A stretch of 64,000 bases of DNA from positions 62,001 through 126,000 of the forward strand of contig NZ_PKUS01000002.1 in NCBI RefSeq assembly GCF_002866825.1, given 5' to 3'. Below the pieces are notes generated by a model, which saw nothing but the letters and a program-made list of their open reading frames with translations, had not been told where the DNA came from and searched no databases. This document shows positions 1 through 9,436 of the stretch, one piece after another; the first letter of the stretch is position 1; each line of letters begins with the position of its first letter. The translations under genes were made by a program, and so were the position numbers. The DNA comes from Pseudohalioglobus lutimaris. Its GTDB lineage: Bacteria; Pseudomonadota; Gammaproteobacteria; Pseudomonadales; Halieaceae.

Positions 1-1
1 C

Positions 2-619
2 GAGATCGAGGCACAGCTGGACAACAAGCGCATCGTTGCCCCCTTCGCCGGCAGTGTGGGCATTATCGACGTCAAGCGCGGTGACTACATAGAAAATGGC
101 ACGGCCATTACCACCCTGCAGGACCTCAGGGAACTGGAGATCGACTTCTCTGTTCCAGCCCGCCATTTTCCCAGTCTGCGCAAGGGCCTGCCGATAACAG
201 TGCGCACAGCCTCCAGCGATCGCAGCTATGCAGCCATACTGGAGGCTGTAGATGTGGCGGTAGACCCCGGCACACGCAACCTGGCACTGCGTGCGGCACT
301 GCAAGAGAGCGATGGCTTGTTGCCGGGAATGTTTGCCGAACTGCGTATCGACCTGCAGCAACCCCGCCAGGTGATCACCCTGCCGGAGACCGCAGTGAGC
401 TACTCGCTGCAGGGAGACACGGTATTTGCGGTAGAAGAGGATGCCGATGGTCTGCTGGTCAACCCGCGGGTGGTAAAGACCGGCGTGGTGCGCGATGGCC
501 GCATTGCTATCAGCAGCGGAGTAATGGTCGGTGACAGAATAGCCAGTGTGGGACAGAACAAGCTCTACCGGGGCGCCCGCATCGTCGCCGAGGACAACCC
601 GCCGGCCTTCACCCAATGA
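2..619 (+). CDS. RND efflux periplasmic adaptor (membrane fusion protein), C-terminal part
   Basis: The reading frame is open from the left edge, so the gene starts upstream of the window. About 205 residues are visible. They begin in the lipoyl/barrel-sandwich region (IVAPFAGSVG, then a GDYIENGTAI turn), pass through a beta-barrel domain, and end in the membrane-proximal domain (DGRIAISSGVMVGDRIASVG), which is the normal order for the C-terminal half of an RND adaptor. Its stop overlaps the pump start by 4 bp (ATGA), so the two are translationally coupled. It should bridge the inner-membrane pump and an outer-membrane channel in the periplasm. Substrate is unknown, and no outer-membrane factor is visible. 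The family call is firm. Confidence 0.93.
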   Translation, partial: EIEAQLDNKRIVAPFAGSVGIIDVKRGDYIENGTAITTLQDLRELEIDFSVPARHFPSLRKGLPITVRTASSDRSYAAILEAVDVAVDPGTRNLALRAALQESDGLLPGMFAELRIDLQQPRQVITLPETAVSYSLQGDTVFAVEEDADGLLVNPRVVKTGVVRDGRIAISSGVMVGDRIASVGQNKLYRGARIVAEDNPPAFTQ

Positions 620-3600
620 AATTTACCGATCGCTTTATTCAACGTCCGGTACTGGCGATTGTCGTCAGCAGCCTGCTGCTGCTGTTAGGCACCGCGTCCG
701 CCTTTCGTGTCGGCATACGCGAGTTCCCGGAACTCGAGCGCAGCGTTATCTACGTGGAGACCATTTACCCCGGCGCCAGTGCCCGCACGGTGCAGGGTTT
801 TGTGACCAACCCCCTGCAGGTCCGTATTGCCGGTGCCCGCGGTATCGAATATATGGTTTCGGAGAGCAATCCCGGCCAATCCAGCATCACCGTACATATG
901 CGACTGGGCGAAAACAGCACCGACGTACTCAACGAAGTGATTGCCAAGGTCAATGAAGCCCGCGGCGATCTGCCGCGCGATATAGAGGACCCGATCATCA
1001 GTTCAGCGTCCGGTACCGATGCCATGATGTACCTGGGCTTTTACAGTAAACAAATGAGTGCCTACCAGGTCACGGACTTCCTGCTACGCAGTGTGCAGCC
1101 CGAGTTGGCGACGCTACCCGGCGTCGGCAAGGCGAACGTGTTTGCCCGCAAACTGGCAATGCGAATATGGCTGGACCCGGTAAGGATGGCGGCCCTGGGG
1201 GTTACCGCCAGTGACGTCAACGCGGCGATTAACCGCGACAACTTCATCTCGGCGGCCGGTGCCACCGACGGCAATATGGTGCGCGTTACCGTGGACGCCA
1301 GCACCGACATGCAGACGCCAGAGGAGTTCAGCAACCTGGTCCTGCGCCAGGCGGGGGATGAGCGTGTGCGCCTGGGCGATGTCGCCGACGTGGAACTCGC
1401 TGCGGAAACCACCCAGATAAAGACCCTGTCAAGCGGACGCGATACCGTATTCATGTCGATCACGCCTGCGCCCGACGCCAATCCGCTGGACGTTTCGCGA
1501 GCCGTGCATGAAGCCCTTCCGAAAATAGAAGCCATGCTTCCGGCTGATATGGAAATGCTGCTGGACTGGGACGGCAGCGTGGTTATTGACGAAGCACTGG
1601 GCGAGGTGATCACCACGCTGATAGAAGCAGCACTGATCGTGATCCTGGTGATCTACCTGTTCCTGGGCTCATTGCGCGTGGTGCTCATACCGCTGGTGGC
1701 CATACCATTGTCGCTGATCGGCGTGATATTCCTGATTTACTCACTGGGTTTCACCCTCAATCTACTCACCCTGTTGGCCATGGTGATCGCTATCGGCCTA
1801 GTGGTGGATGACGCTATTGTCGTGGTGGAGAATGTGCACCGGCACATCGAACTCGGCCTGAGCCCCATGCAGGCCGCAATCACCGGTGCGCGCGAGGTCG
1901 CCATGCCCGTGGTCGCCATGACCCTGACCCTGGCCGCGGTCTATGCTCCCATCAGCTTTATAGGCGGTCTCACCGGGGCCCTGTTCAGCGAGTTCGCCCT
2001 GACCCTGGCCGGTGCGGTGGTCATATCCGGTGTGGTGGCACTGACCCTCAGCCCGATGATGGCGTCCCGGGTACTGAAGGATGCTGCGCACCAGGGGCGC
2101 TTTGCCAACTGGCTGGACCGGCGCTTCGAGGTACTGATAGAGAAGTATCAGGGTCTGCTCGGCGCCTGCCTGAACAACCGCGGCGCAGTGTTGCTGTTGG
2201 CAGCGTGCCTGCTGGCCAGTCTGCCCGTGCTCTTTACCATCGCCCAGGAAGAACTGGCGCCAGAAGAAGATACCGGTGGTGTCTATGTGGTCGGCATTGC
2301 ACCGCGCCACGCTAACCTGAACTACTCTGATCATTACCTTGCCGAGGTCGTGGACATCTGGAAAGACATCCCCGAATTCAGCCACTCCTGGCAGGTCATC
2401 CAACCCGACAGCAATTTTGGCGGCATTACCCTGTTCCCGTGGAGCGAGCGCGAGCGAACAATGGCCGAGGCGCAGGCGGAATTGCAGGCGAAACTGGGCC
2501 AGGTAGCCGGTATGGAGCTGTTTACTTTCGCCTCGCCGTCGCTGCCCGGCGCCGACGCCGGGCTACCCGTGAGTTTCGTTGCCGCATCCACCGCCGACTA
2601 TCGTGAAGTCAAGCGGGTAGGCGATGAACTGCTGCAGGCCGCGCGTGAATCGGGCCTGTTCGCTTTTGTCACCCAGACCCTGCAGTTCAACCGGCCGGAA
2701 ATCATGGTGCATATCGACCGCGAACGCGCCTCAAGACTGGGCATTTCCATGCAGGATATCGGCGAGACCCTGGCACTGATGCTCGGCGAAGCCGAGGTTA
2801 ACCGCTTTACCCTGGACGGACGCAGCTACAAGGTCATTCCGCAAGCGGGCCGGGATTTCCGCCTTACCCGGGAAGAAATGGAGAAATACTACCTGCGCAC
2901 CACTGCAGGTGAACTGGTGCCCATGTCCGCTGTGGTAACGCTGGACACGCGCGTGGAACCCAACACCCTCACCCAGTACCAGCAGCTGAACAGCACGACG
3001 CTGCAGGGCATCATGATGCCGCCCAACAGCCTGGGAGCCGGGCTGGCGTTTCTGGAACAAACGCTGCAGGAAATCGCGCCCCCCGGGTTCCGCACCGGAT
3101 ATACCGATGCCTCCCGTCGCTTCGTACAGGAAACCGGGGCCTTTCCCATACTCTTTGCCCTGTCGTTGATGCTGATCTTCCTGGTACTGGCAGCGCAGTT
3201 CAACAGCTTCCGCGACCCCCTGGTGGTACTGGTTACCGTGCCACTGTCGATCTTCGGTGCAATCGTACCCATCGCCCTGGGCTTCGCCACGCTGAACATC
3301 TACACCCAGGTCGGATTGCTGACGCTGATCGGCCTGATCAGCAAGCACGGCATCCTGATCGTGGAGTTCGCCAACAAGTTGGCGGAGACCGGACTGGACC
3401 GCAGAGAAGCGGTATTGCAGGCCGCTTCGCAGCGCCTGCGGCCTATTCTCATGACAACCTTTGCGACGGTACTGGGCGTGTGGCCACTGCTGATTGCCAG
3501 CGGCGCGGGTGCCAACAGCCGCTTCAGTATCGGCCTGGTGATTACCGCAGGTATGCTGGTGGGCACCCTGTTCACCCTGTTCGTGGTGCCGGCTTTTTAC

Positions 3601-3672
3601 CTGCCGTTCAGTCAGCGCTACAAGCGCAAACAGCAAGAGGCCGCGCAGGCCGCAGTGCAAGCGCGGTTATAG
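616..3672 (+). CDS. RND family efflux permease (HAE/AcrB type)
   Basis: A 1018-residue inner-membrane proton antiporter that works with the adaptor just upstream. The N-terminal segment has a first membrane helix at about 10-30. TM4 carries the paired aspartates of the proton relay (GLVVDDAIVVVENV near residue 395), and the late-repeat motif ISKHGILIVEF lies near residue 908. Two large periplasmic loops separate the two six-helix repeats, and the length is typical of the family. It ends in a short basic, Gln-rich tail. The substrate could be drugs, solvents or lipids and cannot be told from sequence. A second, unrelated-copy RND pair lies at 43628-47852. Confidence 0.96.
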   Translation: MKFTDRFIQRPVLAIVVSSLLLLLGTASAFRVGIREFPELERSVIYVETIYPGASARTVQGFVTNPLQVRIAGARGIEYMVSESNPGQSSITVHMRLGENSTDVLNEVIAKVNEARGDLPRDIEDPIISSASGTDAMMYLGFYSKQMSAYQVTDFLLRSVQPELATLPGVGKANVFARKLAMRIWLDPVRMAALGVTASDVNAAINRDNFISAAGATDGNMVRVTVDASTDMQTPEEFSNLVLRQAGDERVRLGDVADVELAAETTQIKTLSSGRDTVFMSITPAPDANPLDVSRAVHEALPKIEAMLPADMEMLLDWDGSVVIDEALGEVITTLIEAALIVILVIYLFLGSLRVVLIPLVAIPLSLIGVIFLIYSLGFTLNLLTLLAMVIAIGLVVDDAIVVVENVHRHIELGLSPMQAAITGAREVAMPVVAMTLTLAAVYAPISFIGGLTGALFSEFALTLAGAVVISGVVALTLSPMMASRVLKDAAHQGRFANWLDRRFEVLIEKYQGLLGACLNNRGAVLLLAACLLASLPVLFTIAQEELAPEEDTGGVYVVGIAPRHANLNYSDHYLAEVVDIWKDIPEFSHSWQVIQPDSNFGGITLFPWSERERTMAEAQAELQAKLGQVAGMELFTFASPSLPGADAGLPVSFVAASTADYREVKRVGDELLQAARESGLFAFVTQTLQFNRPEIMVHIDRERASRLGISMQDIGETLALMLGEAEVNRFTLDGRSYKVIPQAGRDFRLTREEMEKYYLRTTAGELVPMSAVVTLDTRVEPNTLTQYQQLNSTTLQGIMMPPNSLGAGLAFLEQTLQEIAPPGFRTGYTDASRRFVQETGAFPILFALSLMLIFLVLAAQFNSFRDPLVVLVTVPLSIFGAIVPIALGFATLNIYTQVGLLTLIGLISKHGILIVEFANKLAETGLDRREAVLQAASQRLRPILMTTFATVLGVWPLLIASGAGANSRFSIGLVITAGMLVGTLFTLFVVPAFYLPFSQRYKRKQQEAAQAAVQARL

Positions 3673-3705
3673 GCAAAACCGTGCGCCGCAGCGCGCCACC
3701 GCACA

Positions 3706-5262
3706 CTACTCCTCGGGCTTGTCGTCGGCGCGTGCGCCGCCCTTGTACTCTTCCATCAGGTGGCGCTTGTAGAGTTTGCCGTTATCCAGTCGCGGCAGCT
3801 TGGGAGAAAAGTCCAGGGCTTTGGGCAGCTTGATATGTGAAATCCGTTCGCGCAGCCATTCCAGGATTTCGATCGCGGTCTCATCGGTGGCATCTGCCCA
3901 GTTCATTGGCTCTACCACCGCCTGCACTTTTTCGCCGAATTCATCACAGGGCACGCCAAAGACCGCAACATCGGCTACCTTGTCGTGACCCACGAGCATG
4001 TTTTCAATCTCCTGCGGGTAGATATTCACCCCGCCAGAGATGATCATGTAATGCTTACGGTCCGTGAGGAAGAGATATCCGTCCTCGTCGAGATAACCCA
4101 CATCACCGGTGGTCGCCCAGCCTGCTTCATTAAAGGCACCAGCCGTTTTCTCCGCTTCGCCATGGTATTCGAAATTTGCCTGCTCACCGCTGAAGTAGAT
4201 GGTGCCCACTTCTCCCGGGGGCAGCTCATTACCATCGTCGTCGAGAATATGCAGCACTCCGGAAAGCGCCCTACCGACAGAGCCCTTGTGCTCCAGCCAG
4301 TCGGCTGAGTCAATAATGGTGGCTCCGATTCCCTCGCTGGCAGCGTAGTACTCGACGATAACCGGGCCCCACCAGTCGATCATCTTTTCTTTGACTTCGA
4401 TGGGACAGGGGGCCGCTGCGTGAATAGCAAACTGCATGGAGCTCACGTCATAGCGCTCTCGCACCTCCTGCGGCAGCTTGAGCATACGAATAAACATGAT
4501 GGGTACCCACTGGCTGTGGGTGGCGCGATGTTCCTCGATCAGCGCCAGGGCCCGCTCCGGCTCAAAGCGTTCCATAATGACCGACGTTCCGCCCTGATAG
4601 AGGTTCATCATGTTGTAGTGCAGCGGCGCAGCGTGATAGAGCGGTGCGGGAGAGAGATAAACTGTCTCCTCGCTAAAGCCGAAGGCAATGCCCAGGCTCT
4701 GGGCCATGGGGTGAGGCGCATCCACATCGTCACTGGGAGGCGGTACCAGAATCCCCTTGGGCTGACCGGTAGTACCCGAGGAATACAGCATTGGCACACC
4801 GTTCTTCTCGTCGCTGATGGGCTCCTCCGGTTGCGCAAACATGGCCTCTTCCCAGGAGTCGTAACCGTCGATCACGCCCCCAACCATCAGGAAGTGCGCG
4901 ACACTGCCGGCCGAATTGAGCAACTTTTCAGCCAGGTCTTTCAACTCGTGCGAGCAAATAAACAGCCTGGCACCGCAGTTTTCCAGTATGTATGCCGCCT
5001 CACCGTGCTTCAGATGATTGGAGATGGGAGTATAAATAATACCCGCGCGCTGGGCTGCCCAGCAGATCTCCAGGAACCGGGCATTGTTTTCCATCATCAG
5101 GCCGATGTGGTCACCGGCTTGCAGCCCCAGCGATCGAAACAGCTGCGCCCCCTGGTTGGAACGCTCATCCAGTTGGCCGTAGGTGACCATTTCCCCGGAG
5201 TCACCCATGATGATGGCGGGCTTGTGGGGGTACGTTTTAGCGGTGTGTCGGGGATGCGGCAT
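3706..5262 (-). CDS. AMP-forming acyl-CoA synthetase
   Basis: A 518-residue adenylate-forming enzyme that should activate a carboxylic acid to its CoA thioester with ATP. The signature motifs appear in order: A3 phosphate loop YSSGTTGQPKG near 157-168, A5 YYAASEG, A7/A8 TGDVGYLDEDGY with DRKHYMIISGG, and the A10 lysine region NGKLYKR near 491. The start ATG has an AGGA ribosome site 7 bases upstream. The tesB-like thioesterase lies 75 bp upstream on the same strand, so ligase and thioesterase may be co-expressed. The substrate is probably a fatty, aromatic or steroid acid, but the sequence alone does not settle it. Confidence 0.92.
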   Translation of the reverse strand: MPHPRHTAKTYPHKPAIIMGDSGEMVTYGQLDERSNQGAQLFRSLGLQAGDHIGLMMENNARFLEICWAAQRAGIIYTPISNHLKHGEAAYILENCGARLFICSHELKDLAEKLLNSAGSVAHFLMVGGVIDGYDSWEEAMFAQPEEPISDEKNGVPMLYSSGTTGQPKGILVPPPSDDVDAPHPMAQSLGIAFGFSEETVYLSPAPLYHAAPLHYNMMNLYQGGTSVIMERFEPERALALIEEHRATHSQWVPIMFIRMLKLPQEVRERYDVSSMQFAIHAAAPCPIEVKEKMIDWWGPVIVEYYAASEGIGATIIDSADWLEHKGSVGRALSGVLHILDDDGNELPPGEVGTIYFSGEQANFEYHGEAEKTAGAFNEAGWATTGDVGYLDEDGYLFLTDRKHYMIISGGVNIYPQEIENMLVGHDKVADVAVFGVPCDEFGEKVQAVVEPMNWADATDETAIEILEWLRERISHIKLPKALDFSPKLPRLDNGKLYKRHLMEEYKGGARADDKPEE

Positions 5263-5279
5263 GATGCGTTCCTGCAGTC

Positions 5280-5299
5280 GTCGGGCTTAAGCCCCCGAC
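5280..5299. other. hairpin between tesB-like and acyl-CoA synthetase genes
   Basis: An inverted repeat with arms GTCGGGCTT and AAGCCC(C)CCGAC, one base out of register. It sits in the short gap between the thioesterase stop and the synthetase start. No T-run follows on either strand, so it does not look like a standard terminator. It could be an mRNA processing or stability element. Confidence 0.35.
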
Positions 5300-5337
5300 A
5301 TTATAAGGTCTCTTGTTACAACGCAACCGGCTCAGCG

Positions 5338-6177
5338 TCAGCGCTTACGCATAAGGCCCTGCTGCATCACAGTGGCCACGTGCAGTCCATCGCGCGTGTG
5401 GAATCGCCCACGCACCAGAGTCCGCCCCCCGCTATTGCGCTCCAGGTTAGCGGTATGCAGCAACCACTGATCGGTCCTGCAGGGTGCATGGAACCAGATT
5501 GCGTGGTCCAGGCTCGCCACCTGCAATTCCATCTGCATCCAGGACCGGCCATGCTGTATCAGCCCGGCGTCCAGCACCATAGTGTCTGACATGTACGTCA
5601 GCAGGCATGCATGCAACGCCGGGTTAATGCCGACGGGGCCGTTGGTTTTCATCCAGTTCAACAGCTCACCTTCGGCCTGCTGCGGATTCTCCCAGTCAAT
5701 GGGACGCACCATACGCACGTCCAGGTCCTCCCCGGTGGTAATCATGAAGTTTTCATCCAGCGTCCCGCTGTCGATGGCGCGCTGCCTCTCGCTGGGCAAG
5801 GCTTCGGGCGGGACAACCTCCGGAATCGGCTCCTGGAAATCAAAGCCGCCGTCGTCGGTCTGGAAGGATAGCGAACACACCAGTATGGGGCGCCCCTTCT
5901 GCAGTGCCACCACCCGGCGGGAACTGAAGCTACCACCATCCCTGGCGCGCTCTACCTCATAGACTACCGGTTCAGCGCAGTCACCGGGGCGCAGGAAATA
6001 GGCATGCTGGGAGTGAATCACCCGCGCCGGGTCAACCGTTTGCTGGGCAGCGCTCAAGGCCTGGGCCAGCACCTGCCCACCATAAACCCTGAAGCCTTGC
6101 GGGTGCATATTGCGCCCACGAAAACGATCTTCGCCCAGTGATTCAAGGGTCAGAATATCCACTAACTGCTGCAGCAT
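5338..6177 (-). CDS. tesB: acyl-CoA thioesterase II (TesB family)
   Basis: A 279-residue double-hotdog thioesterase that hydrolyses acyl-CoA to free acid and CoA in the cytoplasm. The N-terminal hotdog has the family motif RVYGGQVLAQAL near 30-41. The C-terminal hotdog carries SLDHAIWFHAP, with the catalytic Asp, and a GGRTLVRGRFHTRDG stretch supplying the conserved Gly/Thr region. Length is close to E. coli TesB (286). It lies upstream of the acyl-CoA synthetase on the same strand and divergent from the D-amino-acid operon. Physiological substrate is unknown. Confidence 0.92.
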   Translation of the reverse strand: MLQQLVDILTLESLGEDRFRGRNMHPQGFRVYGGQVLAQALSAAQQTVDPARVIHSQHAYFLRPGDCAEPVVYEVERARDGGSFSSRRVVALQKGRPILVCSLSFQTDDGGFDFQEPIPEVVPPEALPSERQRAIDSGTLDENFMITTGEDLDVRMVRPIDWENPQQAEGELLNWMKTNGPVGINPALHACLLTYMSDTMVLDAGLIQHGRSWMQMELQVASLDHAIWFHAPCRTDQWLLHTANLERNSGGRTLVRGRFHTRDGLHVATVMQQGLMRKR

Positions 6178-6280
6178 GTTCGTTCTTCCGGTTGGTCTTG
6201 ATAAAGCCAGCGGCCATTATCCAGAAATCGCAATCTGTGCCAAACTTAAGCGACATCTTTTTTAAATGGCAGGATCACCG

Positions 6281-7066
6281 ATGACCCGCGATTTCTCTCC
6301 CGCTGAACTGCGCCAGGCCATACGCGCCGGCGAATTCAATGGCAATACCTCGGGTATCGCGCCAGGCTATGTGCAGTGCAACCTCGCGATTTTACCGGCG
6401 GACTGGGCCGATGAATTCCTGCGCTTTTGCCAGGCCAACCCCAAGCCGTGCCCGCTGCTGGCCATTTCACCGTCACCGGGCGACGCATCCTTACCACTTT
6501 TGGGGGATATTGACGTCAGAACCGATGTGCCAAGCTACCGCGTCTTTCGCGATGGCAGGCTCAGTGAAGAAGTCGCGGATATTGCAACGCTGTGGCGTGA
6601 TGACCTGGTGGCGTTTGCCCTGGGCTGCTCATTTTCTTTTGAAGAGGCGCTGCTGGCGGACAGTCTGGAGGTGCGCAACGTCAGCGAAGGGGTTAACGTA
6701 CCGATGTATCGCACCAACATTGATTGTACCCCCGCTGGCCGTTTTCAGGGCAAGATGGTGGTGAGCATGCGGCCGTTCAAAGCGGCCGACGCCATTCGCG
6801 CCGTCCAGATATGCACCCGTTTTCCCTCGGTCCACGGTGCACCTGTGCACCTGGGCGACCCGGCACTGATCGGCATAGAGAAGCTCGAAACGCCCGACTT
6901 CGGCGACGCGGTTACGGTAGCGGAAGATGAATTGCCGGTATTCTGGGCGTGTGGCGTCACCCCGCAGGTGGCACTGGAAAAGGCCAGGCCGCCCTTTGCG
7001 ATTACCCACAGCCCGGGACACATGCTGGTGACTGACTTGCGCAACAGCCGCCTGGCCGTAATGTAA
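6281..7066 (+). CDS. DUF1445 / D-glutamate cyclase family protein (YcsI-like hydro-lyase)
   Basis: A member of the DUF1445 family, the domain that forms the N-terminal half of mammalian D-glutamate cyclase. It shows the usual stretch [35 protein letters not shown], and the C-terminal CGVTPQVAL and [13 protein letters not shown] start it at the second Met, because an AGGA lies 6 bases before that ATG. The first ATG (6266, five residues longer) has no ribosome site. It is the first gene of a seven-gene run with pxpABC 19 bp downstream. The sequence supports a role beside 5-oxoproline metabolism, but the activity of the stand-alone bacterial protein is inferred. Confidence 0.9.
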   Translation: MTRDFSPAELRQAIRAGEFNGNTSGIAPGYVQCNLAILPADWADEFLRFCQANPKPCPLLAISPSPGDASLPLLGDIDVRTDVPSYRVFRDGRLSEEVADIATLWRDDLVAFALGCSFSFEEALLADSLEVRNVSEGVNVPMYRTNIDCTPAGRFQGKMVVSMRPFKAADAIRAVQICTRFPSVHGAPVHLGDPALIGIEKLETPDFGDAVTVAEDELPVFWACGVTPQVALEKARPPFAITHSPGHMLVTDLRNSRLAVM

Positions 7067-7085
7067 ACCAACAGGTAGGAAACGA

Positions 7086-7817
7086 ATGCTACTGAACTGC
7101 GACCTGGGTGAAAGCTACGGCAGCTGGACTATGGGCCTTGACGATGAGGTCATGCCACACATCGACCAGGCCAATATTGCCTGCGGTTTTCATGGTGGCG
7201 ACCCGCTGACCATGCGCAACACCCTGACACTGGCCGCCACACACGGCGTCAGTATCGGCGCCCACCCCGCCTACCCGGACCTGGTCGGCTTCGGGCGACG
7301 ATCCATGACGCTCACCAGCGATGAACTCATCGCCGCGCTGCACTACCAGGTGGCAGCGCTGGATGGCATGGCTGCCAGCGCAGGATTGACGGTCGACTAC
7401 GTCAAACCGCACGGCGCTCTATACAACGATATGATGTCCAAGGCAGAAGTACGCGCCGCCGTCATGGAGGCGCTGGCGGCCTACCACCGCCCTCTGCCAC
7501 TGATGCTGCAGGCCACACCAGAAGCTCATACCCATCGCAACGAGGCAGCGGTCCTCGGGCTGGAGGTGTTGCTCGAGGCCTTCGCCGACCGCTGTTATGA
7601 CGACGACGGCAAGTTGCTGTCCCGTCGCCTGCCTGGTGCAGTGCACAGCCGGGACAAGATGCTGGCACAGGTTGCCCAGTTGCAGAACCAGGGCAGCGTG
7701 ACCACGATCAGTGGACATACACTGCCGCTGGCGGCGGACACCCTCTGTGTACACGGCGACAATCCCGAGGGCGTGCAGGCTATTCGCGAAATCCGTGCCC
7801 TGGTGGGCGGGAAGTAG
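7086..7817 (+). CDS. pxpA: 5-oxoprolinase subunit A (LamB/YcsF family)
   Basis: A 243-residue LamB/YcsF-type TIM-barrel-like protein. It starts with the family signature LNCDLGESYGSW and has IDQANIACGFHGGDP and a VKPHGALYNDM motif. PxpA acts with PxpB and PxpC as the ATP-dependent prokaryotic 5-oxoprolinase, which opens 5-oxo-L-proline to L-glutamate. The ribosome site AGGTAGGA lies just before the ATG, and pxpB follows after 6 bp. Length and gene order (A-B-C) match characterised loci. Confidence 0.95.
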   Translation: MLLNCDLGESYGSWTMGLDDEVMPHIDQANIACGFHGGDPLTMRNTLTLAATHGVSIGAHPAYPDLVGFGRRSMTLTSDELIAALHYQVAALDGMAASAGLTVDYVKPHGALYNDMMSKAEVRAAVMEALAAYHRPLPLMLQATPEAHTHRNEAAVLGLEVLLEAFADRCYDDDGKLLSRRLPGAVHSRDKMLAQVAQLQNQGSVTTISGHTLPLAADTLCVHGDNPEGVQAIREIRALVGGK

Positions 7818-7823
7818 CAAACC

Positions 7824-8501
7824 ATGGAACTGCACAGTGCGGGTGAAAATGCCCTGATTCTGTACCTCGGTAACGCGACCAGTCCGGAAGTATCCGCGCG
7901 GGTACAGGCGGCCGCAGCCGCCGTCGAACTGGCGCTGGGTGACGACCTGATCGACCTCGTACCTTCTTACGCCTCGCTGCTGATCATCTACAATTCCTTC
8001 ACCACCGATCACCTGTCTGTAGGGCGCCGGGTGCGGGAATGCGTCACTCACCTCGCCGCCGCTGGTGAGCTCGAGGGCAAGCTGGTTGTCTTACCGGTGT
8101 ATTACCATCCCGAAGCCGGCGAAGATCTCGCCGCGCTGGCTGACCGCGCCGGCCTCAGCATAGACCAGGTCATCGCCCTGCACAGCGAGAGCGAATACCG
8201 TGTTTACGCCATTGGCTTTGCGCCCGGATTTGCCTATCTGGGCGAGGTTGATCCGCGCATCGCTGCACCACGCCTGTCTACGCCCCGGCAAAAAGTGCCC
8301 CGTGGCGCAGTGGCCATCGCTGATCGCCAGACTGCTGTATACCCCGCTGTCTCCCCCGGTGGCTGGAATCTAATAGGCCGCTGCCCGGTGCGAATGTTCA
8401 ATCCCGATGCCAGCCCCATCATGCCTGTAACCGTGGGTGATCGTGTGCGCTTCGAACCTATAGCGCGCGCCCGCTTCCTGGCCCTGGGGGGTGAGCTGTG
8501 A
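7824..8501 (+). CDS. pxpB: 5-oxoprolinase subunit B (KipI family)
   Basis: A 225-residue KipI/allophanate-hydrolase-subunit-1-like protein. It has the family hallmark IGFAPGFAYLGEV near residues 131-143 and the cyclophilin-like region APRLSTPRQKVPRGAVAIA. It should pair with PxpC as the half of 5-oxoprolinase that resembles carbamoyl-transfer enzymes. Its stop overlaps the pxpC start by 4 bp (GTGA), implying translational coupling and equal production of the two subunits. The B. subtilis homologue KipI was first described as a kinase inhibitor; the pxpA/pxpC context favours the enzyme role here. Confidence 0.95.
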   Translation: MELHSAGENALILYLGNATSPEVSARVQAAAAAVELALGDDLIDLVPSYASLLIIYNSFTTDHLSVGRRVRECVTHLAAAGELEGKLVVLPVYYHPEAGEDLAALADRAGLSIDQVIALHSESEYRVYAIGFAPGFAYLGEVDPRIAAPRLSTPRQKVPRGAVAIADRQTAVYPAVSPGGWNLIGRCPVRMFNPDASPIMPVTVGDRVRFEPIARARFLALGGEL

Positions 8502-9436
8502 GCCTGCGGGTTCTGCAGCCAGGCATACTCTCCCTGTTGCAGGACGGCGGGCGCCAGGGCAAGCATCGCATTGGCCTGACTAACGGCGGCCCATTGGATC
8601 CGCAGGCCTTCAATTGCTGCAACCGCCTGTTGCAGAACCCGGTGGGGGCGACAGCGCTGGAAATCAGTTTTGGCGGGGTACAACTGGAAGCCGAGGTCGA
8701 CACCTTTATTTGCCTGACTGGCGCGCAGATGACACTGCGCATCAACAAGCAGCCACAACCGTGCTGGGAAACCCTGCGGGTAAGGGCCGGTGACAATATC
8801 GCCGTAGAATTCGCCGAGCGCGGCTGTCGCGCTTACCTTGGCGTGGCAGGTGGGTTTGATGTTCCCCTCAGCTTTGGCAGTAGCGCTACGGTGATGCGCG
8901 AGCATATTGGCGGCCTCAATGGCGGCAAAATTGAGTCTGGAGACAGGCTGCCCTGCAGTGAGTCAAACGCACGCCGCAGGCTCTATCTGCCCGAGGACCT
9001 ACAGCCGCGTTATCACGACATCGTCACCGTGCGGGTGATACCCGGCTACCAACAGGAGCAGTTCAATCGCTATCAGCAACGCCGCTTCTTCAGTCACGCC
9101 TACAGGGTTGGCGATCGCTGTGACCGCATGGGCTATCGCCTGGAGGGCCCGGCAATTGACTGTGACCTGCAGGGCATCCTCTCCGAGGGTATTTGCTTTG
9201 GCGCAATCCAGATCCCCGCCGACGGCCAGCCCATTGTGCTGTTGAATGACCGCCAGACGATAGGCGGCTACCCGAAAATCGGTTCCGCATTGTCGCTGGA
9301 TTGCGGGCTACTGGCGCAATTAAGACCCGGGGGCACCGTGTATTTCACTGCGATTACCCCTCATGCCGCGCACAACGCACTGCACCTTGCGCAAAGTTAT
9401 TTCCGTCGCCAACCCCTGATGGAGCGTACTCCGTGA
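8498..9436 (+). CDS. pxpC: 5-oxoprolinase subunit C (KipA family)
   Basis: A 312-residue biotin-dependent carboxyltransferase-like (KipA/allophanate hydrolase subunit 2) protein. Typical motifs include VLQPGILSLLQDGGR at the N-terminus, TNGGPLDPQAF, AYLGVAGGFDV, and the C-terminal PIVLLNDRQTIGGYPKIG. It starts at GTG, overlapping pxpB, with a GGGGGTGA upstream. Its own stop overlaps the start of the next gene, the DUF4392 protein, by 4 bp. That overlap ties the 5-oxoprolinase directly to the D-glutamate-cyclase-type gene. Confidence 0.95.
   Translation: MSLRVLQPGILSLLQDGGRQGKHRIGLTNGGPLDPQAFNCCNRLLQNPVGATALEISFGGVQLEAEVDTFICLTGAQMTLRINKQPQPCWETLRVRAGDNIAVEFAERGCRAYLGVAGGFDVPLSFGSSATVMREHIGGLNGGKIESGDRLPCSESNARRRLYLPEDLQPRYHDIVTVRVIPGYQQEQFNRYQQRRFFSHAYRVGDRCDRMGYRLEGPAIDCDLQGILSEGICFGAIQIPADGQPIVLLNDRQTIGGYPKIGSALSLDCGLLAQLRPGGTVYFTAITPHAAHNALHLAQSYFRRQPLMERTP

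Noticed and set aside
2731-3660. 309-aa open frame on the minus strand
   Set aside because: Antisense to the RND pump, Gln/His-rich, no recognisable family.
4420-5589. 389-aa open frame on the plus strand
   Set aside because: Antisense to the acyl-CoA synthetase and tesB genes; no domain and low-complexity His/Gln composition.
9301-9432. Longer start for the DUF4392 gene
   Set aside because: This extension lies wholly within pxpC in another frame and has no homology or ribosome site.
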